This document shows, piece after piece, positions 63,345-64,000 of a stretch of DNA of 64,000 nucleotides. The notes beneath the pieces were generated by a model. The model worked only from the letters and a program-made list of their open reading frames with translations, made no database searches and had not been told where the DNA came from. How positions within the stretch are numbered: position 1 is the first letter of the stretch; the number at the start of each line of letters is the position of its first letter. The position numbers and the translations under genes are program-made. The DNA is from Sinohyriopsis cumingii (Eukaryota > Mollusca > Bivalvia > Unionida > Unionidae): assembly GCA_028554795.2 (NCBI GenBank), contig CM068831.1, forward strand, positions 60,878,769 through 60,942,768, read 5' to 3'.

Positions 63345-64000
63345 CTGGAATATATATTTCTACTTTAATGAGTTTCCTGGATATTCGTCCCTGCCTGTTT
63401 GTCTAATATCGCAAACCATAGAGCAAATAACATTCTCTTATGATGCACTCGAGCACTAAAGGTGGAATTAAGCAGAAAGTCTAATATATACTTAAAAGGC
63501 ACATGCAACATCACCGCAGAACAGGAGTGAAATGCATGCATTAGAGAGAGTACCTTCAAATATTGATATAGCAAATGTAAAACTATATCATCAAAGCCAA
63601 TGGCAAACACAAAAACTATAAATTTTGATGTGCGCTATTAAAATATAATCACAAAGGGTATAACATAATTACCAATTATAAGATAATTTAGGAGTTTATA
63701 ATTATTATTTACGTTTTAAGTAGTCTTTGACTAAAACAATATATACGAGTAAACCCGATTAACATATAAATTTTAAAATAAAATTGCTTGAGTGAAGCTT
63801 CTTTTTCGGACACGTTTGAGGTATATTTTAATATTTTCTATGTCTTTCCATTTTAAAAGCAAATGAAAATTTAGAATGAGAAGATTTTATTTATGGAAGT
63901 CTCATAGTATGCTTTTAATATTTTATATGTACCATAACATCTAAGGTACGATGTTGGAATATTTGTACTTCCTGACATGTTTCATGGAATATGTGTTTAT

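Larger units (their letters stand above)
58950..63780. repeat. Segmental duplication, copy B
   Basis: Counterpart of 6950-14150: ATAGGTCATTTATGAA, GAACATCAATGCCGG, exon 5 (60.1 kb), TAGGGTACATGCATTAAATT, TCCTTTACAAGC, TTTAATAAGTATAATT, exon 4 (63.2 kb) and TATAATTATTATTTAC (63.7 kb). It probably continues past the window edge. Confidence 0.75.

Overview
The window is AT-rich animal nuclear DNA: large introns with consensus splice sites, many long microsatellites, SINE, LINE, LTR and inverted-repeat element remnants, and one complete virus-like transposon. The mix (a Polinton with cnidarian/mollusc-style virion genes, tRNA-derived SINEs with mollusc-like tails, and a phrase near 6.17 kb that I remember as common in bivalve repeats) suggests a mollusc, perhaps a bivalve. 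That is an inference from memory, not a match I could run.

The host genes all lie on the minus strand. Gene A (8.2-22.9 kb) can be assembled completely from five exons whose splice sites and phases agree. It encodes a 468-residue type I membrane protein: signal peptide, a V-like Ig domain lacking both canonical cysteines, a second Ig domain with a normal disulfide pair, one transmembrane helix, and a 230-residue cytoplasmic tail with tyrosine motifs. Gene B (59.9-63.4 kb, running off the right edge) is a head-to-tail paralogue in a segmental duplication (about 6.95-14.1 kb matches 58.95-63.8 kb). Its cytoplasmic exon is in frame, but a 37-bp tandem duplication truncates its tail. Between them, two phase-compatible but stop-interrupted coding stretches (45.3 and 49.0 kb) suggest a third, unrelated or distant gene or pseudogene.

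The interval 26,602-42,361 is a decayed 15.8-kb Polinton/Maverick (adintovirus-like) element bounded by terminal inverted repeats of about 150 bp. From left to right it holds a packaging ATPase (-), a parvovirus-type phospholipase A2 domain (+), a DDE integrase (+), a protein-primed-type DNA polymerase joined to an SF1 helicase (-), an HNH endonuclease (+), a rearranged block with a SINE-like repeat and an inverted capsid fragment, then minus-strand virion genes (penton/virion proteins, a hydrophobic protein, a fibre-like protein, a core-protease fusion, the double-jelly-roll capsid protein, and accessory virion proteins). Most frames carry stops or frameshifts, so it is a molecular fossil; the ATPase frame is still open.

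The rest is repeats and unassigned DNA. There is a degraded Ty3/Gypsy element at 1.0-3.4 kb, possibly with matching LTR-like sequences at 0.1-0.55 and 6.3-6.5 kb, a non-LTR reverse transcriptase tail at 44.6 kb, two inverted-repeat MITE/foldback elements inside gene A introns, and thirteen long (TA)n tracts, ten of them in or just upstream of gene A. The stretches 3.4-6.3, 23.5-26.6, 42.4-44.5 and 49.4-58.9 kb show no gene I can support.
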